Below are positions 54,383 to 62,023 of a DNA stretch of 64,000 bases, one piece after another (within the stretch, counting starts at the first letter, position 1; each line of letters starts with the position of its first letter). The position numbers were made by a program, and so were the translations under genes. Origin of the DNA: Thiotrichaceae bacterium UBA7357 (lineage in GTDB: Bacteria; Pseudomonadota; Gammaproteobacteria; Eutrophobiales; Eutrophobiaceae); NCBI GenBank assembly GCA_002470825.1, contig DKOR01000010.1, positions 31,535 through 95,534 on the forward strand, read 5' to 3'. A model generated the notes under the pieces. That model was not told where the DNA came from. It made no database searches and saw nothing but the letters and a program-made list of their open reading frames with translations.

Positions 54383-54628
54383 TTACTTAACTAACTGCTC
54401 CTTTTCTTGCTTTGCCATTTTTTTAATTATCGCCTCCCGTATACTCGCTGATGAACGATCAAGATAAGCTTCTTGGTAGACAACTGATACTGGTCGCCGA
54501 GTACGAGTATACGCAGCTGCTAGCTTATTATTATGATTATGTTCGTTTAATCGTCGTCTTAAATCACGGGTTATACCCGTGTAAAGTGAGTTATCAGAAC
54601 AACGCAAAATATAGACTATCCAGTCCAT
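54383..54628 (-). CDS. yhbQ: GIY-YIG nuclease-like protein (YhbQ family)
   Basis: 81 residues. VYILRCSDNSLYTGITRDLR contains the modified GIY-YIG core, with the catalytic Arg in LRRRLNEHN and a later Glu (REAIIKK). The UPF0213/YhbQ family binds or nicks DNA; a DNA-repair role is proposed for E. coli YhbQ. The ABC exporter gene follows after four bases, so the two are probably co-transcribed. Confidence 0.9.
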   Translation of the reverse strand: MDWIVYILRCSDNSLYTGITRDLRRRLNEHNHNNKLAAAYTRTRRPVSVVYQEAYLDRSSASIREAIIKKMAKQEKEQLVK

Positions 54629-54738
54629 TTTTAAAAAAGTATCTTGATAATAATTTTTATCATATGCTTAGATTTCATATAAAAATACCATATTGTTCCT
54701 AATTATAAATCGATATAATGTAGTCTAATTTTTCGTAA

Positions 54739-55905
54739 TTATTTGACAAATATTTCAAGTAATTCATTCAAATAGCGTAGACCTTTTGAGGAAGCTTTCA
54801 ATTCATCGAACTGCCATTCAATCAGACCAAGTTCTTCAGCTATTAGTAATTCCTTCTCAGAATTTTTCAAAAGCAAACCAGTCCGGTCAGAGAATAGACG
54901 AGTTGAGACTCCTTCAATCAATCGAAAAGCATTCATTACAAATTCAAGTGGTAATTCATCTTTTTTTAATACTCTTTTTTCTGTAATGGCAGCATCAGTT
55001 CCAGCTAAATCAATATAATGTTTAGGTATCTTATGTCGTATGTATCTTTCTATTTTCATTTCAGCCACATTTGTAATCTTGCCATGAGCACCCGCTCCGA
55101 TACCTAGATAATCACCAAACTGCCAATAATTAAGGTTATGTAATGCTATATACTTATCTTTTGCATAAGCCGATATTTCATATTTCTTAAATCCCTCTGC
55201 CTCGAGAAAGTTCTGTCCCTCTTCTTGCATTGACCAGATATCATCATCATTAGGTAGAATTGGTGGCCTTGAATTAAAAATCGTATTAGGCTCGATGGTT
55301 AGTTGATACCAGGATATATGTTTAGGTGAATGAGTTAATGCTTTATCAAGATCATCCAATGCATCATTTATCGATTGTTCAGGTAATCCAAACATTAAAT
55401 CAATATTTAAATTTTCGAAGCCAGCTTCTTTTGCTATTTCAATCGCGAGATGCGCTTGAGATGCATCATGAACACGTCCTATTTTTTTTAATTGTCTATC
55501 ATTAAAGCTTTGCACACCGAGAGACAAACGGTTGATTCCTATTTCTCTAAAACAACGAAATTTTTCTGCTTCTGCAGTACTTGGATTTGCCTCTAGTGTT
55601 ATTTCTATTGCTGGATGTATGTTTAATCTTGCGCGTATTGCACTAAGTAATTTGTCCAATGCTTCTGGCGAAAATAAGCTGGGGGTCCCTCCTCCAATAA
55701 AAACTGTATTGATTGTTCGCCCCCAGATTCGAGGGAGTTCAAAATCAATATCTCGTATCAGTGCATTTAAATAATTTTCTTCTTCAAAACCTGTAGGAGA
55801 AAATTCATGTGAGTTAAAATCACAATAAGGACACTTCTTCACACACCAAGGTAAGTGTATGTATAGTGATAACGGTGGATTTTCATGAAAAGTTAATAAT
55901 GTCAT
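54739..55905 (-). CDS. hemW: HemW radical-SAM heme chaperone
   Basis: 388 residues. The radical-SAM motif is PWCVKKCPYCDFNSH (CxxxCxxC plus the CDF of HemW), followed by GGGTPSLFSPE, RLSLGVQSFNDRQLKKIGR and the C-terminal HemN_C domain (about 310-385). HemW transfers heme to respiratory proteins rather than oxidising coproporphyrinogen, the old annotation. It is third in the rph-rdgB-hemW operon, 89 bases after rdgB. Confidence 0.95.
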   Translation of the reverse strand: MTLLTFHENPPLSLYIHLPWCVKKCPYCDFNSHEFSPTGFEEENYLNALIRDIDFELPRIWGRTINTVFIGGGTPSLFSPEALDKLLSAIRARLNIHPAIEITLEANPSTAEAEKFRCFREIGINRLSLGVQSFNDRQLKKIGRVHDASQAHLAIEIAKEAGFENLNIDLMFGLPEQSINDALDDLDKALTHSPKHISWYQLTIEPNTIFNSRPPILPNDDDIWSMQEEGQNFLEAEGFKKYEISAYAKDKYIALHNLNYWQFGDYLGIGAGAHGKITNVAEMKIERYIRHKIPKHYIDLAGTDAAITEKRVLKKDELPLEFVMNAFRLIEGVSTRLFSDRTGLLLKNSEKELLIAEELGLIEWQFDELKASSKGLRYLNELLEIFVK

Positions 55906-55994
55906 TTATAATATCCATAGATATCAATACTACTGTAACCTAAATGAATCATTGAGAAATATAAATTTTCAGTAATAGAAGTTTGCAGCGATAT

Positions 55995-56594
55995 TTATAT
56001 TTCGCTGATCTGTTGTATTAAACTCTTTAGTGCTTGTCCACGATGACTTAGTCTGTTTTTTAATTCTGGTGATAGTTCAGCTGAAGTACAATTATGTGTT
56101 GGGAGATAAAAGATAGGATCATATCCAAAACCATTCCGCCCTCGTGGCGCCATGATAACAACACCATCCCAAGTTCCCTGAGAGATAAGGGGCGTTGGAT
56201 CTTCCGCATGTCTAAGAAAGACCATTGAACATACAAAACGCGCTTTACGATCTACTTTATGCAATGGTTTGATATCTTCGATAAGTTTATTAAGGTTATC
56301 TTCATCACTAGCTTCTAAAGCTGCATAACGAGCGGAGTAGATTCCTGGTCGCCCTTTTAGACCAGTGACTTCTATTCCAGAATCATCGGCAATTACTGGG
56401 TGATTAGTATAACGAGCAGCATTACGTGCCTTGATTATTGCATTCTCGACAAAAGTTAAACCGGTTTCTTCTACTTCAATAACACCAAACTCAGATTGCG
56501 ACTGAATATGAAAAACTGTATCTGCTAGTAACTCATTTATTTCTTTGACCTTCCCCGGATTATTACTCGCGAGCACTATCTTTATATTTTCCAA
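55995..56594 (-). CDS. rdgB: XTP/dITP pyrophosphatase RdgB
   Basis: 199 residues. The start IVLASNNPGKVKEINELL, DDSGIEVTGLKGRPGIYSAR and GFGYDPIFYLP with Ser and Lys contacts are the RdgB/HAM1 fingerprint. It removes deaminated purine triphosphates such as dITP and XTP from the pool. It lies 17 bases after rph and before hemW on the same strand, the usual order. Confidence 0.96.
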   Translation of the reverse strand: MENIKIVLASNNPGKVKEINELLADTVFHIQSQSEFGVIEVEETGLTFVENAIIKARNAARYTNHPVIADDSGIEVTGLKGRPGIYSARYAALEASDEDNLNKLIEDIKPLHKVDRKARFVCSMVFLRHAEDPTPLISQGTWDGVVIMAPRGRNGFGYDPIFYLPTHNCTSAELSPELKNRLSHRGQALKSLIQQISEI

Positions 56595-56611
56595 ATTGAT
56601 TTCCTGAATAA

Positions 56612-57328
56612 TTATTGTTTTAGGGCATTACGTTGAAGTTCAAACAACTGACTAATACCTTTTTGAGCAAGTGCTAACATGCTATTTAACTCATCAAATG
56701 TGAATGGATGCCCTTCTGCTGTACCCTGCACTTCTATGAAATGATTCTTATCATTCATCACCACATTCATGTCCGTTTCTGCGGTAGAATCTTCAGCATA
56801 ATCCAGATCTAACACTGGCACACCATTGTGTATCCCTACAGAAATAGCGGCGATCATTGATTTAATTGGATCCGTTTCTATAAAACCATCTGCTCTACCT
56901 TTATTAATGGCATCCACCAAGGCGATGAAAGCACCCGTTATGGATGCCGTACGAGTTCCGCCATCCGCCTGAATAACGTCACAATCAATAACAATAGTAT
57001 TTTCACCGAGAGCGCCCATATCAACTACAGCACGTAGCGATCGGCCTATAAGTCGCTGAATTTCCATCGTACGTCCACCTTGTTTATTTTGGGAAGCCTC
57101 ACGTCGCATACGTGAACCTGTTGAACGCGGTAACATACCATATTCACCAGTTACCCAACCCTGGCCTTTGCCACGTAAAAATCCAGGAACACCTGTGTCA
57201 AAACTAGCATTACAGATAACTTTTGTATTTCCAAATTCAATCAATACTGAACCCTCAGCGTGACAAGTGAAATTTCTTGTTATTGTGACGGGTCTTAGTT
57301 GGTTGGTTGAACGTCCGCTTGAGCGCAT
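56612..57328 (-). CDS. rph: Ribonuclease PH
   Basis: 238 residues, full length. MRSSGRSTNQLRPVTITRNF, VICNASFDTGVPGFLRGKGQ, EYGMLPRSTGSRMRREA, and IVIDCDVIQADGGTRTASIT all match RNase PH, which trims tRNA 3' ends phosphorolytically. Family C-terminus is intact, unlike the defective rph of E. coli K-12. Start ATG 57328 follows TAGGAG. First gene of rph-rdgB-hemW, divergent from yicC. Confidence 0.96.
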   Translation of the reverse strand: MRSSGRSTNQLRPVTITRNFTCHAEGSVLIEFGNTKVICNASFDTGVPGFLRGKGQGWVTGEYGMLPRSTGSRMRREASQNKQGGRTMEIQRLIGRSLRAVVDMGALGENTIVIDCDVIQADGGTRTASITGAFIALVDAINKGRADGFIETDPIKSMIAAISVGIHNGVPVLDLDYAEDSTAETDMNVVMNDKNHFIEVQGTAEGHPFTFDELNSMLALAQKGISQLFELQRNALKQ

Positions 57329-57354
57329 ATTAGTCTCCTATAAAAAAATGCTGC

Positions 57355-57360
57355 ATTATA
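57355..57360 (-). promoter_or_regulatory. Candidate -10 box of the rph operon
   Basis: On the minus strand the bases read TATAAT, a consensus -10, 27-32 bases ahead of the rph start. The -35 region is weak. On the plus strand a TATACT near 57390 could serve yicC. Confidence 0.45.
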
Positions 57361-57442
57361 ACGATAATTTTTGTCTGCGTATTTCCGATATACTGCTCAG
57401 ACGTTACTATTAACAAATAATTATAGTGGAAAGGATAATTTG

Positions 57443-58309
57443 ATGATAAAGAGTATGACTTCATATGGTAGAGCTGAGCATTCTGGAGAATGGGGTGAAG
57501 CATCTTGCGAAATTAGAAGTGTAAATCATCGTTATCTAGAGATGTCGATTCGGCTGCCAGAAGAATTGCGATTGCTTGAGCAGGCTATTCGTGATGTATT
57601 ATCAAAACAATTAAAACGCGGAAAAATTGATTGCAACATTCGATATCAACAACATGAGGGTTCTAAGGGGACATTACCTGTAAATAAGGAACTAGTGAAA
57701 AAAATCATAGAAACTGCTGAAAAAACAAATGCACAAATAACATCACCTGCACCAATTAATTCTCTTGAATTACTTCGCTGGCCTGGTGTCCTCGATAGAG
57801 ATATTCCCGATCCTGAAGCGATAAATAAACCATTACTTGAATTAGTCAATCAAACTCTCGTCGCTGTTATTGATACTCGCCAACGTGAAGGCGATAAGAT
57901 CAGGACGATGATCATGGAACGTAACAAAGCTGCTAAAATAATTGTTAACTGTGTACGCGAACAATTACCGACTATTCTTGATAATATTCGTGAAAAATTA
58001 ACTCTACGTGTACAGAAATTGAGCTCTGCGTTTGATAATGACCGACTTGAGCAAGAACTATTGTTATTATCACAAAAGATGGATGTGGCAGAAGAAATCG
58101 ACCGATTAGACGCACATATTGATGAAGTACAACGAGTACTTGATCAACACGGTCCTGTCGGACGTCGTCTAGATTTTCTTATGCAGGAAATGAATCGTGA
58201 ATCGAATACATTAGGATCAAAGTCGATTCATCTAGACACTACTAAGGCCTCGGTCGATTTAAAAGTCTTGATCGAACAAATGCGTGAACAAATCCAAAAC
58301 ATAGAATAG
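57443..58309 (+). CDS. yicC: YicC-family endoribonuclease
   Basis: 288 residues from ATG 57443, which follows AAGGA and gives the family N-terminus MIKSMTSYGRAEHSG; an upstream in-frame start would add 24 unrelated residues. NHRYLEMSIRLPEELR and the C-terminal DUF1732 block (LDAHIDEVQRVLDQHGPVGR, RLDFLMQEMNRESNTLGSKS) are intact. YicC members are RNases; in E. coli it promotes decay of a small RNA. gmk follows after 10 bases. Confidence 0.95.
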   Translation: MIKSMTSYGRAEHSGEWGEASCEIRSVNHRYLEMSIRLPEELRLLEQAIRDVLSKQLKRGKIDCNIRYQQHEGSKGTLPVNKELVKKIIETAEKTNAQITSPAPINSLELLRWPGVLDRDIPDPEAINKPLLELVNQTLVAVIDTRQREGDKIRTMIMERNKAAKIIVNCVREQLPTILDNIREKLTLRVQKLSSAFDNDRLEQELLLLSQKMDVAEEIDRLDAHIDEVQRVLDQHGPVGRRLDFLMQEMNRESNTLGSKSIHLDTTKASVDLKVLIEQMREQIQNIE

Positions 58310-58319
58310 TTATATTTTT

Positions 58320-58949
58320 ATGAAAATTAAAAACGGCACATTGTTTATAATTGCTGCACCTTCTGGAGCAGGCAAAACATCGATCATAAAATCTGTGACT
58401 ACGGAAGATAATAATATTGATGTTTCAATTTCATATACTACTCGTCAAGCAAGAGCAGATGAAAACGATGGTGAAGAATACCACTTTATAAGTGAAAATG
58501 AATTCAAAGATCTTATTAAAATAGATTACTTTCTTGAATATGCCAAAGTCTTTGGTAATTACTATGGCACCTCAAAAGACTGGGTCGAACAAGAAATGTT
58601 TACTGGTAGAAACTTCATCCTTGAAATAGATTGGCAAGGTGCGCTGCAAATAAAGTCACAAATTCGTAATAGCGTTAGTATTTTTGTATTACCACCGAGC
58701 TACAAAACACTCCGAGCTAGGTTAACTTCACGTAAAAAGGATAATCTAGAGATAATCGAGCAGAGGATGGATGCTGCATGTGAAGAAATTTCCCATTACA
58801 GGGACTTTGAATACATAGTTATAAATGATGACTTTAAGTCCGCCGTGAAAGAAATCAAGGCAATTATTACCGCCACTAACTTAGGAGCCTGTCGACAATC
58901 GACTTTTTATGACGATTTCATCAGTCAAATCATGGCACAAAAGGATTGA
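58320..58949 (+). CDS. gmk: Guanylate kinase
   Basis: 209 residues. P-loop IIAAPSGAGKTSI, SISYTTRQARADENDGEEYH, the TRK-like lid region LTSRKKDN and LEIDWQGALQ mark guanylate kinase, which phosphorylates GMP to GDP. Essential cytoplasmic enzyme. It lies between yicC and rpoZ in the standard order and feeds the GDP/GTP pool used by SpoT downstream. Confidence 0.96.
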   Translation: MKIKNGTLFIIAAPSGAGKTSIIKSVTTEDNNIDVSISYTTRQARADENDGEEYHFISENEFKDLIKIDYFLEYAKVFGNYYGTSKDWVEQEMFTGRNFILEIDWQGALQIKSQIRNSVSIFVLPPSYKTLRARLTSRKKDNLEIIEQRMDAACEEISHYRDFEYIVINDDFKSAVKEIKAIITATNLGACRQSTFYDDFISQIMAQKD

Positions 58950-59035
58950 ATTCAGTAGAATGTATTGATGATGTAGATTTGGTAACTTTTTAACCAAAAG
59001 AATATAAGTCTAATATAAAAAATAAGAGGAACTAG

Positions 59036-59296
59036 ATGGCTAGATTAACCGTTGAAGATTGCCTAGAAAATGTTGTAAACCGCTACGATCTGGTTTTATT
59101 AGCAAGCAAGCGGGCACGTCAGATTGCAATGGGAGCAGATCCTTTGGTTCCTGCCGAAAATGATAAACCTACCGTAATTGCCCTACGTGAAATAGCTGAA
59201 AATTTGGTAAACAATGATAATATTGACACAGTCAATAAATTTGAAACAGAAGATGAATTCACTGAATCCGATTTTAATATTCCTTCTGCAAGTTAA
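59036..59296 (+). CDS. rpoZ: RNA polymerase omega subunit
   Basis: 86 residues. MARLTVEDCLENVVNRYDLV, LLASKRARQIAMG and KPTVIALREIAENLV are the omega hallmarks. It binds beta-prime and assists polymerase assembly and ppGpp response. The ATG follows AGAGGAACTAG. A GRCGC/GCGTC hairpin (around 59322-59344) lies between it and spoT but has only a weak T-run, so read-through is expected. Confidence 0.95.
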   Translation: MARLTVEDCLENVVNRYDLVLLASKRARQIAMGADPLVPAENDKPTVIALREIAENLVNNDNIDTVNKFETEDEFTESDFNIPSAS

Positions 59297-59408
59297 TCAC
59301 TGACAATTTTCAAAAAAAGGCGCGGTATGCGTCTTTCTGCTGTTGTATCATTCATTGCCCCGTGCGTAACACCGTACATTTGATTATACATTACTGTTAA
59401 CTATAACC

Positions 59409-61556
59409 GTGTATACAATTAACGACCTCAGTAAGCTCATAGGCACCTATCTACAGCCAGATCAGGTCTTTAAGGTACAGCGCGCCTACTATTTTAGTGC
59501 TAAAGCACACGAAGGCCAGAAACGCGTTAGTGGTGAAGCTTACATTAATCATCCCCTAGAAGTTGCGCGAATTCTCGGTGAGATGCATATGGATCATCAA
59601 ACCATTATGGCAGCTATTTTACATGATGTAATTGAAGATACTCCTACCGCTGAAGTACAACTAAAACGAAAATTTGGTAAGGGTGTTACTGAAATAGTTA
59701 ATGGTGTCAGTAAACTAGATAAGATCAAATTTGAGAGTACTGCTGAAGCTCAGGCAAATAACTTTCGTAAAATGTTAATGGCCATGAGTAATGATATGAG
59801 AGTAATTCTCGTTAAACTCGCTGATCGCTTGCATAACATGCGTACTCTTGAAGCTTTAAAGTCAGAAAAACGGCGCCGCATCGCTAGAGAGACAGTTGAA
59901 ATTTATGCACCTATAGCATTAAGACTTGGTCTTAATTCAATTCGCCTTGAATTGGAAGAACTTGGTTTTAAAGCTATGTATCCAATGCGCTACAGAATTC
60001 TTGATGAGCAAATTTACAAAGCTCGTGGTCATCGTAAGGAGATTATCACTAAAATTCGAACAGCATTGAAGCGCCGCATGCGACAGGAAAAACTCCCAGG
60101 AAAAATATTGGGTCGAGAAAAACACCTCTATGGAATATATCTGAAGATGCGGGAACAGCATTTATCTTTCTCTGATATTTTTGATGTTTATGCCTTTCGC
60201 TTAATCGTTGATACTGTCGATACCTGCTATCGCACACTAGGTGTAATACATAATTTATATAAGCCTGTCCCAGGCAAATTTAAAGACTACATAGCTATTC
60301 CGAAAACCAATGGTTATCAGTCGTTACATACAGTTTTGTTTGGACCTTATGGCGTTCCAATTGAGATTCAAATTCGATCAAAAGACATGAATAATGTTGC
60401 TGAAGTTGGTATTGCTGCGCACTGGCTATACAAAGCAGAAGGTAAATCTAAAAAAAATATCCGGGTCGATAATGATCGAAGTAATGTTCATCGTCGTGCG
60501 AGAGAATGGCTACGTAATATTGTTGAGATGAACAAAACAGCTGGCAATCCGGAAGAATTTTTTGAAAATGTAAAAATAGACTTATTTCCTGATGAAGTTT
60601 ATGTTTTCACGCCAAAAGGTAAAATCATGGAAATGCCAAGCGGTTCAACCGCTGTAGATTTTGCATACGCCATACATAGCGATATTGGCAATCGTTGTGT
60701 CGGTGTTAGAATAAATAGAAAGTTAGTACCTCTTGGAACACAATTGACTAGTGGAAAAACAATTGAAATAATCACAGCAAAGAGTGGGCGGCCAAACCCT
60801 GCTTGGTTAAACTTTGTAGCAACAGTAAAAGCTCGAACACAAATCAGACACTTTCTAAAGAACCTCCAGAATGATGAGGCAATTGCATTAGGCAAACGCC
60901 TATTGAATCGAGAATTAGAACCATTTGGCATAACCTATCAAGATATTAGTGAAAATGATATGATTCATTTATTATCTGAGAATCATCTGGAACATGTTGA
61001 CTTTCTTTTTCAAGAGATAGGATTAGGTAATAAAATGGCTCCGTTATTCGCCAGACAAGTCGTCGCGATTGAAAAATTAACTTTACTAGAAAGTAAATAT
61101 ATCGTTTCAGATAAAACCAACCCTTTATCAATAAAAGGCACTGAGGGTCTAGTAATAAATTTTCCAAAATGTTGCTATCCAATACCAGGCGATCCAATTC
61201 ATGGTTTTGTTACGTCCGGACGCGGTATTGTCATACATAGACAAACTTGTAAAAATATTGCTGAGTACAAAAACCATCAAGAGAAGTGGATTCAGGTTGA
61301 ATGGGAAGCAGATATAGATCGTGATTTTCAGGTAATAATTCGTTTAAATTCTAGTAATCAACGTGGTGTTTTGGCGAATGTAGCCGCAACTATTGCTGAT
61401 GCAGGTGCAAATATTGAGAAGGTAGAAATGATGGAGCGCGATGACCGCTATGCTTATCAAAAATTTACTATCGATGTAAAAGATAGAATTCATTTAGCTG
61501 ATGTCATCAGAAAGATACGTTCGATAAAAAGTGTTTCGCAAATTACTCGTATTTAA
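59409..61556 (+). CDS. spoT: Bifunctional (p)ppGpp synthetase/hydrolase SpoT
   Basis: 715 residues from GTG 59409 (no in-frame ATG nearer). Order: HD hydrolase (HPLEVARILGEMHMDHQTIM, AAILHDVIEDTP), synthetase domain (SFSDIFDVYAFRLIVDTVDT, GYQSLHTVLFGPYG), TGS (VYVFTPKGKIMEMPSGSTAV) and C-terminal ACT (GVLANVAATIADAGANIEKV). It degrades and makes (p)ppGpp in the stringent response; HDVIED keeps the hydrolase acidic site. Upstream rpoZ and downstream ridA-recG are in conserved order. Confidence 0.96.
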   Translation: MYTINDLSKLIGTYLQPDQVFKVQRAYYFSAKAHEGQKRVSGEAYINHPLEVARILGEMHMDHQTIMAAILHDVIEDTPTAEVQLKRKFGKGVTEIVNGVSKLDKIKFESTAEAQANNFRKMLMAMSNDMRVILVKLADRLHNMRTLEALKSEKRRRIARETVEIYAPIALRLGLNSIRLELEELGFKAMYPMRYRILDEQIYKARGHRKEIITKIRTALKRRMRQEKLPGKILGREKHLYGIYLKMREQHLSFSDIFDVYAFRLIVDTVDTCYRTLGVIHNLYKPVPGKFKDYIAIPKTNGYQSLHTVLFGPYGVPIEIQIRSKDMNNVAEVGIAAHWLYKAEGKSKKNIRVDNDRSNVHRRAREWLRNIVEMNKTAGNPEEFFENVKIDLFPDEVYVFTPKGKIMEMPSGSTAVDFAYAIHSDIGNRCVGVRINRKLVPLGTQLTSGKTIEIITAKSGRPNPAWLNFVATVKARTQIRHFLKNLQNDEAIALGKRLLNRELEPFGITYQDISENDMIHLLSENHLEHVDFLFQEIGLGNKMAPLFARQVVAIEKLTLLESKYIVSDKTNPLSIKGTEGLVINFPKCCYPIPGDPIHGFVTSGRGIVIHRQTCKNIAEYKNHQEKWIQVEWEADIDRDFQVIIRLNSSNQRGVLANVAATIADAGANIEKVEMMERDDRYAYQKFTIDVKDRIHLADVIRKIRSIKSVSQITRI

Positions 61557-61573
61557 AGAAAATGCAAAATATT

Positions 61574-61584
61574 AAGGAGGTGAT
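61574..61584 (+). promoter_or_regulatory. Near-perfect Shine-Dalgarno sequence of ridA
   Basis: AAGGAGGTGAT matches the full 16S rRNA 3' end. The ATG at 61586 follows at once after one more base. This decides the start of ridA over an in-frame ATG at 61562. Confidence 0.75.
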
Positions 61585-61585
61585 A

Positions 61586-61966
61586 ATGCAACGGGAAATA
61601 ATATCTACTAAAAACGCACCGCAAGCGATAGGGACCTATTCACAAGCAATTAAAGTTGGTAATACAGTATATCTTTCTGGACAAATTCCTTTGAACCCGA
61701 AAACTATGGAGCTAATAGAAGGCGATATGTCAGCACAAATTATGCGCGTATTTGATAATTTAACTGCTGTTGCCAATGCAGCTGGTGGCTCATTAGCAGA
61801 TATCAGCAAATTAAATATATTTCTTACTGATTTAACACATTTCTCTCTAATTAATGAAATGATGGCTAAGTATTTTTCTGAGCCCTACCCTGCACGTGCT
61901 GCAATAGGTGTTGCCAACTTGCCAAAAAATGCATTGGTCGAGATGGATGCAATAATGACGCTCTAG
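61586..61966 (+). CDS. ridA: RidA-family reactive-intermediate deaminase
   Basis: 126 residues from ATG 61586. APQAIGTYSQAIKVGNTVYL, GQIPLNPKTMELIEGD, and PARAAIGVANLPKNALVEMD (catalytic Arg) are RidA signatures. RidA hydrolyses reactive enamines and imines from PLP enzymes, protecting other enzymes. It sits 29 bases after spoT and just before recG, as in many gammaproteobacteria. Confidence 0.95.
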   Translation: MQREIISTKNAPQAIGTYSQAIKVGNTVYLSGQIPLNPKTMELIEGDMSAQIMRVFDNLTAVANAAGGSLADISKLNIFLTDLTHFSLINEMMAKYFSEPYPARAAIGVANLPKNALVEMDAIMTL

Positions 61967-62023
61967 ATAAGATAAAGAAGGTACGTTTGTGAACATAAAG
62001 AACATACTACTAAACTTCAGAGT

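Noticed and set aside
54739..55905. Oxygen-independent coproporphyrinogen oxidase HemN
   Set aside because: Length and the CPYCDF motif with operon position after rdgB fit HemW, a heme chaperone.
59297..59408. Strong terminator between rpoZ and spoT
   Set aside because: The hairpin is short with a mismatch and lacks a proper T-run; the conserved operon order suggests read-through.
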